The notes under the pieces were generated by a model. It was not told the DNA's origin, did not search any database, and saw only the letters and a program-made list of their open reading frames with translations. Both the position numbers and the translations under genes were made by a program. Positions 26,210-34,669 of a DNA stretch of 64,000 bases are shown one piece after another. How positions within the stretch are numbered: position 1 is the stretch's first letter; each line of letters starts with the position of its first letter. The DNA comes from DASCQC01 sp036012865 (GTDB taxonomy: Bacteria > Pseudomonadota > Gammaproteobacteria > Comchoanobacterales > Comchoanobacteraceae), in the NCBI GenBank assembly GCA_036012865.1, contig DASCQC010000025.1, positions 47,873-111,872 of the forward strand. The letters run 5' to 3'.

Positions 26210-27257
26210 TTTTAGCTTGGTTGAAGAGGTAGGTTAAGCACATGTGGATCCACGCGGTAACTGGGATGGCTAAAATAATACCTACAATGCCCAGGTAATG
26301 ACTAGCAATAATGATGGCTAGTAAGGTAACCAAGGTATTAAGACCCAGTCTATTTCCTACCAATAGGGGTGTGAGGATGAACCCTTCAAAATTGGTAATC
26401 ACCAAGTAACAGATGGCTATCTTTGAGACCATAAGCCAGGTTGTTTCGGTTGCGATCCCCATGATGATGGCAGAGGTTAGTCCAATGCAAAACCCTACGT
26501 AGGGAATGATCTGTAGAAAGCCTGTGATGATGCCTATTAATACACCAAAATGAACGTCTAATAGATACAATACAGAAGAGTAAAGAGCCATTAATGTTAG
26601 GATGACAGCGCTTTGACCCCTTAGATAACCGGATAGAATAAGGTTGGATTGCTTGAGAATATAGTGGGCGTGTTTTTTCCAGGTTGTAGGAAAAATGATC
26701 AGTATATTTTCAGAGCCTAGGTTTTGTATAGACCAATAGAAGAAAAAGATTGGAATTAGGAATATATTGATGAGCATGGTCAATGCTTCCATAATATGTG
26801 CGGCAGCTGTGGTGGCAACTTGGCTAATGATGGTGATAGAGCTAATGTTCATGCTTTTAACCATTGATGATACCTTGCCAATGAGAAAATCATGAACCCA
26901 TTTAGATTCTAGGTTGTGAGATTGTAGGAATTTGTCAAGAAAGCGAGAGGCACTTTCAATGTTGTTAGGAAGTTGATGTAAGAATGCGTTGAGTTCTTGG
27001 ATGAGAAGAGGAATAGCTGTAAAGATTAAAGTGCCTAAAAGCAGTGTTAAGAGAGCGCTGATGATCAGAGCTCCAACAGGAGCGGGTAGAAATTTGCGAA
27101 TATAAGAAAGGATGGGGTGAAACATGTAGGCTAGGATCCAAGAAATGACGAGGGGATAAATGGTAGACCCTAGGCCATGAAAGCTAAAAAGCAGCAAGAG
27201 AAAGCAGATGAATGTAAGGGTTATTTGTAATGAATGGCTGTTAGGTTTAATGTCCAT
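26172..27257 (-). CDS. AI-2E family transporter (PerM/YdiK-like)
   Basis: Inner-membrane permease of 361 residues with about eight hydrophobic segments. The conserved GIITGFLQIIPYVGFCIG (about 243-260) and a C-terminal GIVGIILAIPVTA (about 326-338) mark the family. Substrates reported for relatives range from autoinducer-2 to ions, so none is assigned. It overlaps smpB by 11 bases on the same strand and hinT by 38 bases on the opposite strand. Confidence 0.9.
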   Translation of the reverse strand: MDIKPNSHSLQITLTFICFLLLLFSFHGLGSTIYPLVISWILAYMFHPILSYIRKFLPAPVGALIISALLTLLLGTLIFTAIPLLIQELNAFLHQLPNNIESASRFLDKFLQSHNLESKWVHDFLIGKVSSMVKSMNISSITIISQVATTAAAHIMEALTMLINIFLIPIFFFYWSIQNLGSENILIIFPTTWKKHAHYILKQSNLILSGYLRGQSAVILTLMALYSSVLYLLDVHFGVLIGIITGFLQIIPYVGFCIGLTSAIIMGIATETTWLMVSKIAICYLVITNFEGFILTPLLVGNRLGLNTLVTLLAIIIASHYLGIVGIILAIPVTAWIHMCLTYLFNQAKISPVAKTSHAHP

Positions 27258-27711
27258 GTTTTCTCAATCTCTCCTGTTGGCGTTTCCAGTCACGGTCTGC
27301 GGTTGCTTGACGTTTGTCGTGTGCTTTTTTACCACGGCATAAAGCCAATGATAATTTAACATAAGAACGATTCCAATATAACTTTAGAGGAATAATGCTG
27401 AGGCCTTTTCGTTGCACTGCTCCGATAAGCTCATTGATTTCTTTTCTTTTAAGCAATAGCTTCCTTGATCGATAAGGCTCGGGGTGGATGTGAGTGCTGG
27501 CTGAACTGAGCGGGCTGATGTGAGAATTTAATAGCCAAATTTCATTTTTTTTACACACAGCGTAACTGTCTTTGAGTTGGACTCGGTGAGCTCGGAGGCT
27601 TTTAATTTCCCATCCTTCGAGGGCTAGGCCAGCTTCAAAGTATTTGATGATCTCATAATCATGCCGAGCTTTTCGGTTTTCGGTAATGCTGGATTCTTTT
27701 GAATTTTGCAT
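27247..27711 (-). CDS. smpB: SsrA-binding protein
   Basis: Partner of tmRNA in ribosome rescue. 154 residues; RKARHDYEIIKYFEAGLALEGWEIKSLR at the N-terminus, LLKRKEINEL and KLYW (about 110) in the core, and the C-terminal helix GKKAHDKRQATADRDWKRQQERLRK that enters the mRNA channel. No ssrA gene was seen nearby. It diverges from ratA, the classic gammaproteobacterial pairing. Confidence 0.97.
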   Translation of the reverse strand: MQNSKESSITENRKARHDYEIIKYFEAGLALEGWEIKSLRAHRVQLKDSYAVCKKNEIWLLNSHISPLSSASTHIHPEPYRSRKLLLKRKEINELIGAVQRKGLSIIPLKLYWNRSYVKLSLALCRGKKAHDKRQATADRDWKRQQERLRKHGH

Positions 27712-27749
27712 AATATTTCGCTATAGTAGGGCAATGAATAGAGCATAAC

Positions 27750-28187
27750 ATGCCTCAAGTTAGACGTGAAGTTATTTTAATGCATAGTGCACAGCAATTA
27801 TATGAATTGGTTGATGATGTTGATCATTACAGCGAGTTTATACCTGGGTGTGAGCGTTCGGGTATTCTAAAAGATAATGGTGCGGGGGATAAAGTAGGTT
27901 TTTTGGTTTTTTCTTATCAAGGGCTGCAGCAGAAGGTTGTTACTAAAAATCAGTGTTTTCCTTATCAACGCATTGTTGTTGAATTGGAGGAAGGGCCTTT
28001 TTCTATGCTAAAAGGGCAGTGGACCTTTCAAGCTATTGATGCCCATTCTTGTCAAGTTGTTTTGGAGTTTGAGTATCAATTGATCGCGGGTCTAGAGAGC
28101 ATTTTATCGCGCCCTTTGAACAAAGCTTTTGAGAAGGTTGTTGATGTGTTTTGTGCTCGAGCAGAGAGGTTGTATGGATCCCCTTAA
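27750..28187 (+). CDS. ratA: RatA/PasT-type SRPBCC protein (COQ10-like)
   Basis: START-like lipid/ubiquinone-binding family protein, 145 residues, usually annotated as the ribosome-association toxin RatA; related COQ10 proteins bind ubiquinone, so the role is debated. PQVRREVILMHSAQQLYELVDDVDHYSEFIPGC is the typical N-terminus; FSMLKGQWTFQAID and EFEYQLIAGLE continue the fold, ending with the long C-terminal helix. First gene of the ratA-rnfH-fur run, each overlapping the next. Confidence 0.92.
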   Translation: MPQVRREVILMHSAQQLYELVDDVDHYSEFIPGCERSGILKDNGAGDKVGFLVFSYQGLQQKVVTKNQCFPYQRIVVELEEGPFSMLKGQWTFQAIDAHSCQVVLEFEYQLIAGLESILSRPLNKAFEKVVDVFCARAERLYGSP

Positions 28188-28449
28188 AGTGAGGGTTTGT
28201 TGGTGGGATCAATCTGATTTCATGTATCAAGACTGTTTTGTTTGTCCGGGTATTTCTGTGGCGAAGCTGTGTGATAAGATTAAGTTAGACCTTGGAGGGT
28301 GTATGATTTCTTGTTATGGTTCTAAGGTTACTGGGGATTATATTGTTCAGGATGGTGATAGGGTTGAGTTACATTCGCCGATAAGAATAGATGTGAAAGA
28401 GGCCCGACGCATTCGTTCAAGGTTGAACAATAAAGGAGGGAAGGTATGA
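28174..28449 (+). CDS. rnfH: RnfH family ubiquitin-like protein
   Basis: About 91 residues from ATG 28174, which has GAGAGG upstream and overlaps ratA by 14 bases; longer frames to the left are unconserved. KVRVCWWDQSDFMYQDCFVCPGISV gives the beta-grasp N-terminus and DGDRVELHSPIRIDVKEARRIR the conserved RnfH C-terminus. Always next to ratA in this group of bacteria; function unknown despite the name. Confidence 0.9.
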   Translation: MDPLKVRVCWWDQSDFMYQDCFVCPGISVAKLCDKIKLDLGGCMISCYGSKVTGDYIVQDGDRVELHSPIRIDVKEARRIRSRLNNKGGKV

Positions 28450-28862
28450 ATAGAGAAGTTGCTCTTAGGGATAGGGGGCTTAAGGTTACGTTGCCTAGGG
28501 TTAAGGTTCTTGAGGTTTTGAAGGGGTCTTCAAAGCGTCATTTGAGTGCTGAAGATATTCATTCAGAGATTGCTGCTAAGGGAGAGAAGATTTCTTTAGC
28601 AACCGTGTATAGAGTTCTTTCTCATTTTGAGCAGTCAAACATTGTGAGTCGTAATCAATTTGAGGCAGGCATTAGCGTTTATGAGTTTAATGATGGCAAT
28701 GATCATGATCATTTGGTGTGTGTTGATTGTGGGTGTGTGAAAGAGTTCAGTGATGAATCGTTACTTAAACAACAAGAATCAATTGCGGCTAAATTTGGTT
28801 TTCAGTTGAAGCAGCATTGTGTGGTTTTGTTAGGGTTGTGTGCTGACTGTTGTGAGGGGTAG
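28446..28862 (+). CDS. fur: Ferric uptake regulator
   Basis: Iron-responsive repressor, 138 residues. Winged-helix half (about 1-80): LPRVKVLEVL, HLSAEDIHSEI, LATVYRVLSHFEQSNIV. Metal/dimer half: NDHDHLVCVDCG holds the His-rich site and the CxxC structural zinc site; the C-terminal CADCC gives the second Cys pair. Overlaps rnfH by four bases. No convincing Fur box was found in this window. Confidence 0.95.
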   Translation: MNREVALRDRGLKVTLPRVKVLEVLKGSSKRHLSAEDIHSEIAAKGEKISLATVYRVLSHFEQSNIVSRNQFEAGISVYEFNDGNDHDHLVCVDCGCVKEFSDESLLKQQESIAAKFGFQLKQHCVVLLGLCADCCEG

Positions 28863-29215
28863 TTGGAGAATTTGACTCAAAGGGATTAAATATTTGAAAA
28901 AGAGATGGGGTGAAGCCTGTGGGGCTATTTTGGATGAAATTGATGTTCTAAATGACTAATAATAAGCCTTAAATATAATTTTTTTTTAGATAAAAAATCA
29001 GAAGTTAAATATAAAATAAGTGTGCGAAAATCATTATTTTACGCCAAAAAAACAGAAAAGTATGGGTTAAGTGATTAATATACATTGGAATTAAACATTT
29101 GTTAGATTATGTGTTTGACATTTTCTTCTGGTGTGTTGATTATATCTAAAGATAACTCGCATGCTGCATGGGAATGGTGTGATGAGTTAGTTGAATTTAA
29201 ACTAGGAGTGATTCA
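28863..29215. other. 353-base intergenic region upstream of porin 1
   Basis: Very AT-rich (a T9 run near 28979). It holds the porin promoter at 29115-29143 and an AGGAG ribosome site at about 29203. No ORF with a plausible start was found, and no clear terminator for the ratA-rnfH-fur transcript. Confidence 0.5.
29115..29143 (+). promoter_or_regulatory. Promoter of porin 1
   Basis: A perfect TTGACA (29115-29120) with GATTAT (29138-29143) at 17 bases; 73 bases remain as untranslated leader before ATG 29216. A strong promoter fits an abundant outer-membrane protein. Confidence 0.5.
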
Positions 29216-30520
29216 ATGTTAAATAACAAAGTTGTGGCAGGAAGTCTATCTCTTGCTCTGCTTGCTGCTCCAAGTCTTTTCGGACTTGATGTAGCTTCAG
29301 CTGCAGCTTATACCAAAGCTGCAAAAAAACCTACCTTTACTATATCAGGGGCCGTTAACGCCGCTGTAAGACATGTAGATAACAATCTCGGTTTGAGAAC
29401 GGATTCTAACGTGTTGGTAGGACAAACTTACTCAGATTTTGAAGATTCTTATCTTCAAGCTGTAGCAAGTGGCCATTCAGGTGGTTTCGGACTAACAGGT
29501 ATCTTGAGATTGTCATCTCGTTTGAACTCGTTTTTGCGACATGATGAAGACAATCGTTTCGTTTCAGATACTGCAACAGGTATGGATGATGAAGTTTATT
29601 TACGTGCAGCTGATGTGCGTTTAAAGCATAAGTCATTTGGTGAGTTTAGAATCGGTAAATCTTCAACCGGTACAGGTGAGTCAACCAAAGCTAACTTCGC
29701 TAACACAGGTTACTTCAGAGGGGATATTACTAACATCGCCGGTGTGAATTTAGGTGGAGTTACCGGCGCGGTCCCAACTGAACTTGCGGGTAATACTTTT
29801 GGTGCCTATGAACTAAATGGATCTAAACACCGTATTCAGTATAATGCACCAACTTTTGTTGATGGGCTGACTCTTTCTGCTGAGTATGTGTCTCAATCTG
29901 ATAGTGGAGCTGGCACACATGTTGCTCATGATAACTTAGGCTTTTCAGGTTCTTTTAAAACATCAGTGAGTGGTGTTGATCTGGACGTAAGAGCTGGTTA
30001 TACCTCACGTGCTCACGATGTAGCTTATCGAAGAGATGCTAATGGTTTAACTTTAACTCATACTGATGGCGCTAGCCCAGTTCATTTGCATGCTTTAGGT
30101 GCTTCTGCTGCATTTAAAGTACAAGGTTTTGATGGTTCATTTGCTTATTCTAAGCTAGATCCTCAAGATGTTGGTGCTAGTACAGTTGTTGCTAATCTTA
30201 TCACTGCTGATCAAATTACCACTAAACATGGTTGGAAAGCAGCTACCTTAACTGCTTTTGAGCTAGGTTACACAGCTGATGTTATGGATTTAGGTAAAAT
30301 TTCTATGAACGTAGAGATGGCTACTTCTAAAAACTTCCGTAACGATGATTCAGAAGCAACCGTCAAAGGTGCTCGTTTAGCTCATGATCTTGGTCCTGTT
30401 AAGTTGTACGGTGTTTATCATCAAACATCTTTCAAAGGGTTCAAGACTGTTCAACACGGCACTAATGCGCTAGCTAAAGATGTTGACAGCTGGATAGTTG
30501 GAGCTTACTACAAGTTTTAA
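29216..30520 (+). CDS. Outer-membrane porin, paralog 1
   Basis: 434 residues: signal peptide with hydrophobic core SLSLALLAAPSLFG and cleavage near ASA|AAY, then alternating polar/aromatic strands of a 16-strand-type barrel and a terminal GAYYKF, the C-terminal Phe signature for BAM assembly. Conserved with paralog 2: LSAEYVSQSD, LGFSGS, RAGYTSRA, LGASAAFK and GFDGSFAY. No cysteines in the mature part. It has its own promoter and terminator and is likely one of the main porins. Confidence 0.88.
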   Translation: MLNNKVVAGSLSLALLAAPSLFGLDVASAAAYTKAAKKPTFTISGAVNAAVRHVDNNLGLRTDSNVLVGQTYSDFEDSYLQAVASGHSGGFGLTGILRLSSRLNSFLRHDEDNRFVSDTATGMDDEVYLRAADVRLKHKSFGEFRIGKSSTGTGESTKANFANTGYFRGDITNIAGVNLGGVTGAVPTELAGNTFGAYELNGSKHRIQYNAPTFVDGLTLSAEYVSQSDSGAGTHVAHDNLGFSGSFKTSVSGVDLDVRAGYTSRAHDVAYRRDANGLTLTHTDGASPVHLHALGASAAFKVQGFDGSFAYSKLDPQDVGASTVVANLITADQITTKHGWKAATLTAFELGYTADVMDLGKISMNVEMATSKNFRNDDSEATVKGARLAHDLGPVKLYGVYHQTSFKGFKTVQHGTNALAKDVDSWIVGAYYKF

Positions 30521-30541
30521 TTAAACTGTTTTTAGTAAAAA

Positions 30542-30567
30542 AGCCCGCTCTATGTGGGCTTTTTTAT
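30542..30567 (+). terminator. Rho-independent terminator of porin 1
   Basis: Stem GCCCGC (30543-30548) with GTGGGC (30554-30559), 5-base loop, A-run before and TTTTTTT after. Same stem as the terminator behind porin 2. The following 230 bases (to 30797) are T-rich and hold no supportable gene. Confidence 0.9.
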
Positions 30568-30797
30568 TTGGCTCTGAAAATTGCATTAGTTGTTTATTTT
30601 TATATTCGTTCAATCATCATTTTTAATCATCTATATTATACTAGTTAGTCACATATATTCTCAGGTTGTTAATTTTTTATCAGCATGTTTTACAATCTTT
30701 TTCGATGTTCTTGTGTGGTGTTTAATGTGTCACTTATCTTGGATAATTCAAGTAGCGTTGTATACCTCTCATAGGCTTTTTCATCGTTAGTGATTTT

Positions 30798-32264
30798 TCA
30801 TGTTATTGAACCTATCTTTTCTTGTGTTGTATCATATTGCTGGGTTAATGCATCGATGCTATTTTTGGTTTCTATTGCTGAATTGGATTTTTTGCTCCGG
30901 TACTGATCAATATGATCTTGGACACCTTGCTTATATTGTTTGAGTTCTTGTTTTAATTTAACTAGCTCCTCTCTTTGTTCTTTAATTTTGAATTGAAAGT
31001 TTGATGGGTGGGTCAAAATTTCGGTATATCTGAGACGGCTTCTATTTTTTGCTGCCTCAATAGTATGATGAATGACTTTATTTAATTCCTCCTTTGCTTC
31101 ACTGGTCATATGTTTCATAACAGCTTTCAGTACCACAAGCATCTTTTGATTATCTAACAGTGGCTTGATCCAAATGAAGCGCAAAGGTTCCAAGAGCTTT
31201 TTAACAAGAGAGGGTGTATGAGCTAATTGCTTTAAAAATTTTTCATCCTCCCTGTTTTCATATAATGTATTTCCAATATTAGGGTCTAGGTCTAATAATC
31301 GTGCCATTGCCTCATGGGGTTTACGATCTGATTGGTTACGAGTAAATAAGATGAGTTCTTTTGGATCGATATATTCCATGAAGAAATCTTTTCCTAATTC
31401 AGATGTTGTATAAACAGGCGCTGAACTTGTTTTGATTTCATCTTCTTCGGCCCATGTTTTGTCGTTATCTGAAATAGTGAATTTTTGAATATGCTCAGAG
31501 TAACAGTCAAGATCTTTTTGATGTTGTGATGATGCATAGTTGAGTGATTTGGGTACTTTCTCCTTGCCGGTTTTTTTTATGACTAGCCTTGGAAGGGAGC
31601 CTCTGACTTGGGTCATGCCATACCTAAAAAAAGTAACGTTGATGGATTGTAATAACAGGTTGATATTATCAATGGTTTCTATTGTGTATTCAATATATTC
31701 TCCAAAGGACATAAAAAAAGCATCGGTTGCTAATAATCCGCCAGGTTTTAATTTATCAATAGCTCGAAGAAGTGTTCCTACAGGATCAACTAAATGTCTA
31801 AAGCACCATGATGATACAATTAAATCAAATTCTTTGTTTTTAAACGCTTCAATCTCATCCAATACTTCGGCATTGCTCTGTCCCATAGGGAAATGGTTAA
31901 GGGTCTTTCCCCTTTGTTCTAGCTCTGAACTCTTTTCAGCACGAATGCTGTAGATGTTTATAGTCATGTCATCAGGCAAAAAGTTTTCTTTATTGAAGTG
32001 ATTGAAAATACGTTTTCCCCATTGAAATGACCCAGCACCAATATCTAAAAAATTGAAAGTTTTTTGTCCTTCATTCCATCCTTTGATGATGATCTTTTCT
32101 ATTTGGTAGGTTGATGAAATATTACGTCCTTTCATGAGAGCTGTTTCTGGGAGATGATTTTCTCCATCATGATATCCCCAGTGAGTGTAGGTTTTGCTTT
32201 TGAGAGAATTAAAAGTCTCTGTAATCTTTTTTAGTGTTTCTGGAGATCTTTCTGGGTAATGCAT
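30798..32264 (-). CDS. Class I methyltransferase fused to a long helical region
   Basis: 488 residues. An N-terminal SAM-binding Rossmann domain: motif I FLDIGAGSFQWG (about 71-82), SSWCFRHLVDP (about 151-161, in the place of the active-site loop) and DKLKPGGLLATDAFF (about 170-184). The C-terminal half (about 290-488) is helical and ends in a coiled-coil stretch (EQREELVKLKQELKQYKQG). Substrate unknown. It is placed between the two porin genes on the opposite strand. No signal peptide. A secreted host-modifying enzyme is possible but unproven. Confidence 0.75.
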   Translation of the reverse strand: MHYPERSPETLKKITETFNSLKSKTYTHWGYHDGENHLPETALMKGRNISSTYQIEKIIIKGWNEGQKTFNFLDIGAGSFQWGKRIFNHFNKENFLPDDMTINIYSIRAEKSSELEQRGKTLNHFPMGQSNAEVLDEIEAFKNKEFDLIVSSWCFRHLVDPVGTLLRAIDKLKPGGLLATDAFFMSFGEYIEYTIETIDNINLLLQSINVTFFRYGMTQVRGSLPRLVIKKTGKEKVPKSLNYASSQHQKDLDCYSEHIQKFTISDNDKTWAEEDEIKTSSAPVYTTSELGKDFFMEYIDPKELILFTRNQSDRKPHEAMARLLDLDPNIGNTLYENREDEKFLKQLAHTPSLVKKLLEPLRFIWIKPLLDNQKMLVVLKAVMKHMTSEAKEELNKVIHHTIEAAKNRSRLRYTEILTHPSNFQFKIKEQREELVKLKQELKQYKQGVQDHIDQYRSKKSNSAIETKNSIDALTQQYDTTQEKIGSIT

Positions 32265-32482
32265 GTTTTTTTTATCCTTTTTTGTTATATTTATAATAGG
32301 TTATTCTAGGTTAATTTGCTGTTTTTATAGAATTCTAAGTTAGGTTGTCAGTTTTTGTCTATCAATTTATCAACCTGTATTTTTTATTATCTTCTGATAT
32401 TAAGTAAAATACTGTCGACTTTCTTTCCGGAGTGTTATACCCTGGTGTTGTTATTTATGGATATTAATTCTGGGAGGATTTA

Positions 32483-33862
32483 ATGAATAAAAAAGTAATG
32501 GCAGGGATGATCAGTCCCGCTATTTTGGTAGCACCATGGCTTTTTGGTGTTGATACAATTTCTGCAGCTGCTTATACCAAAGCGAAGGCTGATTGCTCAA
32601 CAGTCGTCAGTGTTTCTGGGTCGGTTAATGGAGCAGTTAGAACGGTTGATAATGGTGAAACAGGCCGATTGTATAAAAACTCAATGGTAGGTCAAATGGG
32701 TTCTGATGATGCTCTTTCTCATCTTGAGGTTTCTGCTAAAGCTTGTTCTGGCAACCTTGATCTTTCAGCAAGAGCTCGTTTTATCTCAAGGTTTAATGCC
32801 TTCAGTTACAGAAATCAAGACAATGCCTATCATCACTGTCATCTTGCAAGTCAAGATGGAAATAATAGAGACTCTGCTTATAGCCAACACCCTTCATGCA
32901 AAACAATGATACAAACCAGCGTTTTAGAGATTGTGGTTAAAGATAAGCTAGGAAGGTTTGGTCAATTAAGTATAGGTAAAGCACCTACTGGAACAAGTTT
33001 ATCTACCAAAGCTAGCTTTTCACCAACATCCTATACTCGAGGTGATGTGAGTAATGTGTATTCAGTTCAGCTAGGTAATGATGATCCAAATAATGCAAGT
33101 CAACATCTTGGAGAGGCTTTTGGTACATACGGATTAAATCATGATCAGTTTCGTTTGCTTTATAGCACAGCAGAATACTTCAATGGACTAAGTCTGTCTG
33201 CTGAATATGTATCTCAAAGTGATGATAGAACGGTTGGTGGTGGAGGATCTACTACACCTATATTCCCGCGACATGATAGCCTTGGTTTCTCAGGTTCATG
33301 GAAAAGTTCTGTCAACGGTATTGATTTAGACCTTAGGGCAGGGTATACCTCTCGTGCTTGGGAACCTTACTACCGCAATGGTGCACATAATGATTTTGTT
33401 GGAACTAATGGTAGTTATCATTTAAGAGGGTTGGGTGCTTCTGCCGCCTTCAAGGCCCAGGGCTTTGACGGATCCTTTGCTTACGCTAAGCTTGATCCTA
33501 ACCAGTTCCTAAACAGGATTGCTGATAACTTCGCTGCTAATCAACCTACCGATAAACACGGTGAAAAAGCTGCGGTTATGAACGCTTTCCAATTGGGTTA
33601 TACTTTTGACTTAATGGGTAAAGAAACAGGCTTGAGTGGAGAGTATTCAACGTCTAAACATTTTAGAAATGATGACTCAAAAGCTACTATTCAAGGCGTA
33701 CGTTTAGCTCATAAGTGTACGAAAGACTTAACTATGCATGTTGTTTTGCAAGAGCATTCCTTTGGTGGCTTTAAAGTTGAAGTGGGTGATTTCGCTGCTA
33801 ACACTCATGAAGTTCCTAAAAATGCTAAAGTAGGTGTTGTAGGGTTTACTCTTAACTTCTAA
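32483..33862 (+). CDS. Outer-membrane porin, paralog 2 (cysteine-containing)
   Basis: 459 residues, paralogous to the 29216 porin throughout (LSAEYVSQSDD, HDSLGFSGS, DLRAGYTSRA, LGASAAFKAQGFDGSFAYAKLDP). Signal peptide cleaved near ISA|AAY; ends TLNF with the C-terminal Phe. Unlike porin 1 it has five cysteines in the mature part (KADCST, KACSGN, HHCHL, PSCKT, HKCTK) and an extra His/Asn-rich loop near residue 115. GGGAGG upstream of the ATG. The cysteines could form disulfides in extracellular loops or the first strands. Confidence 0.87.
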   Translation: MNKKVMAGMISPAILVAPWLFGVDTISAAAYTKAKADCSTVVSVSGSVNGAVRTVDNGETGRLYKNSMVGQMGSDDALSHLEVSAKACSGNLDLSARARFISRFNAFSYRNQDNAYHHCHLASQDGNNRDSAYSQHPSCKTMIQTSVLEIVVKDKLGRFGQLSIGKAPTGTSLSTKASFSPTSYTRGDVSNVYSVQLGNDDPNNASQHLGEAFGTYGLNHDQFRLLYSTAEYFNGLSLSAEYVSQSDDRTVGGGGSTTPIFPRHDSLGFSGSWKSSVNGIDLDLRAGYTSRAWEPYYRNGAHNDFVGTNGSYHLRGLGASAAFKAQGFDGSFAYAKLDPNQFLNRIADNFAANQPTDKHGEKAAVMNAFQLGYTFDLMGKETGLSGEYSTSKHFRNDDSKATIQGVRLAHKCTKDLTMHVVLQEHSFGGFKVEVGDFAANTHEVPKNAKVGVVGFTLNF

Positions 33863-33886
33863 TAACATAGCATCTATCTACAAAAG

Positions 33887-33908
33887 GCCCGCTTTATGTG
33901 GGCTTTTT
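33887..33908 (+). terminator. Rho-independent terminator of porin 2
   Basis: Stem GCCCGC (33887-33892) with GTGGGC (33898-33903), loop TTTAT, then TTTTT. The same stem as behind porin 1, so the duplicated unit includes the terminator. Confidence 0.9.
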
Positions 33909-33994
33909 GTTTTGTGGGGATTAAATCAATGGTTTAGGGTTCTAAGATGGTGTCTGAAATATTTCTAAGCAAACCTTGAGTCAAGCTTATTGTT

Positions 33995-34669
33995 TTACGA
34001 TCTTAAGTCGATAGGCCGATCTACAGGGTTTTTGTTTAAGCTTTTGAGTGTCGCTAAATCGCCTACATTTGACCAAAGTGATGAGGCAAGTAATGCCCCC
34101 TGAATGGGGCCTTTGTTAAGTTGGAGATGAACCCATTTTCCTAAGCTAATTGGACTATCTGGCACGTTATGAAAAAAACTAGGGTGAAAATAACCAATGC
34201 CACTAAAGCATACATTAGGGGGGGTAGAGGATATCTCTTGGTTGGTTAAATTAAAATCAGGGTTGCTCTCTGTTTCAATGCAATACAAATGAGCCAGATG
34301 TTGCATTGATGGAGGGGTGAAATTAAAGTTTGTAACAATATCACTGCTTACCAACCAAAAGGGATGATCTTTAAAGTCATTTAAAGCACGAGCAATAGGT
34401 CTAACAGTACCGAGTAACTGCTTAGGGTCTTCTAGATACCAGTTGAAGGTAAGAGATGAAAATTCCGGCACAGCCTCAACATGATGAATAATGTCTTGCC
34501 CTAAATACCCTACATTAATTGAGAATTGATGGGTTCCTGCCTGATGTAATTGGGAAATTAGGCGAGTAATCATCGATGTTCCAAAAACTTTAACAAGAGG
34601 TTTTGGCATATGATGGGTTAATGGCCGCATCCGAGACCCAAGGCCTGCAGCTAAGATCATGGCTTGCAT
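33995..34669 (-). CDS. murU: N-acetylmuramate-1-phosphate uridylyltransferase family
   Basis: Nucleotidyltransferase of cell-wall recycling, making UDP-MurNAc from MurNAc-1-P. 224 residues. AGLGSRMRPLTHHMPKPLVKV is the nucleotide loop with the PKPL signature. Two core motifs are unusual: the expected LxTAGGI is LLGTVRPIARAL, and the NGD of the metal site is SSD (LVSSDIVTNFNF), though the Asp is kept. It overlaps the upstream amgK by 13 bases, which supports the assignment; activity is less certain because of the changed loop. Confidence 0.85.
   Translation of the reverse strand: MQAMILAAGLGSRMRPLTHHMPKPLVKVFGTSMITRLISQLHQAGTHQFSINVGYLGQDIIHHVEAVPEFSSLTFNWYLEDPKQLLGTVRPIARALNDFKDHPFWLVSSDIVTNFNFTPPSMQHLAHLYCIETESNPDFNLTNQEISSTPPNVCFSGIGYFHPSFFHNVPDSPISLGKWVHLQLNKGPIQGALLASSLWSNVGDLATLKSLNKNPVDRPIDLRS

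Noticed and set aside
27247..27711. Possible tmRNA gene next to smpB
   Set aside because: No ssrA-like acceptor or tag-coding sequence was found on either side.
28863..29215. Possible Fur box in the porin upstream region (near AAATCATTATTT)
   Set aside because: It matches only half of the 19-bp consensus and AT-rich DNA gives such matches easily.
30590..30790. 66-codon hydrophobic frame after the porin 1 terminator
   Set aside because: Composition follows the T-rich intergenic DNA; it lacks a ribosome site and lies behind a terminator.
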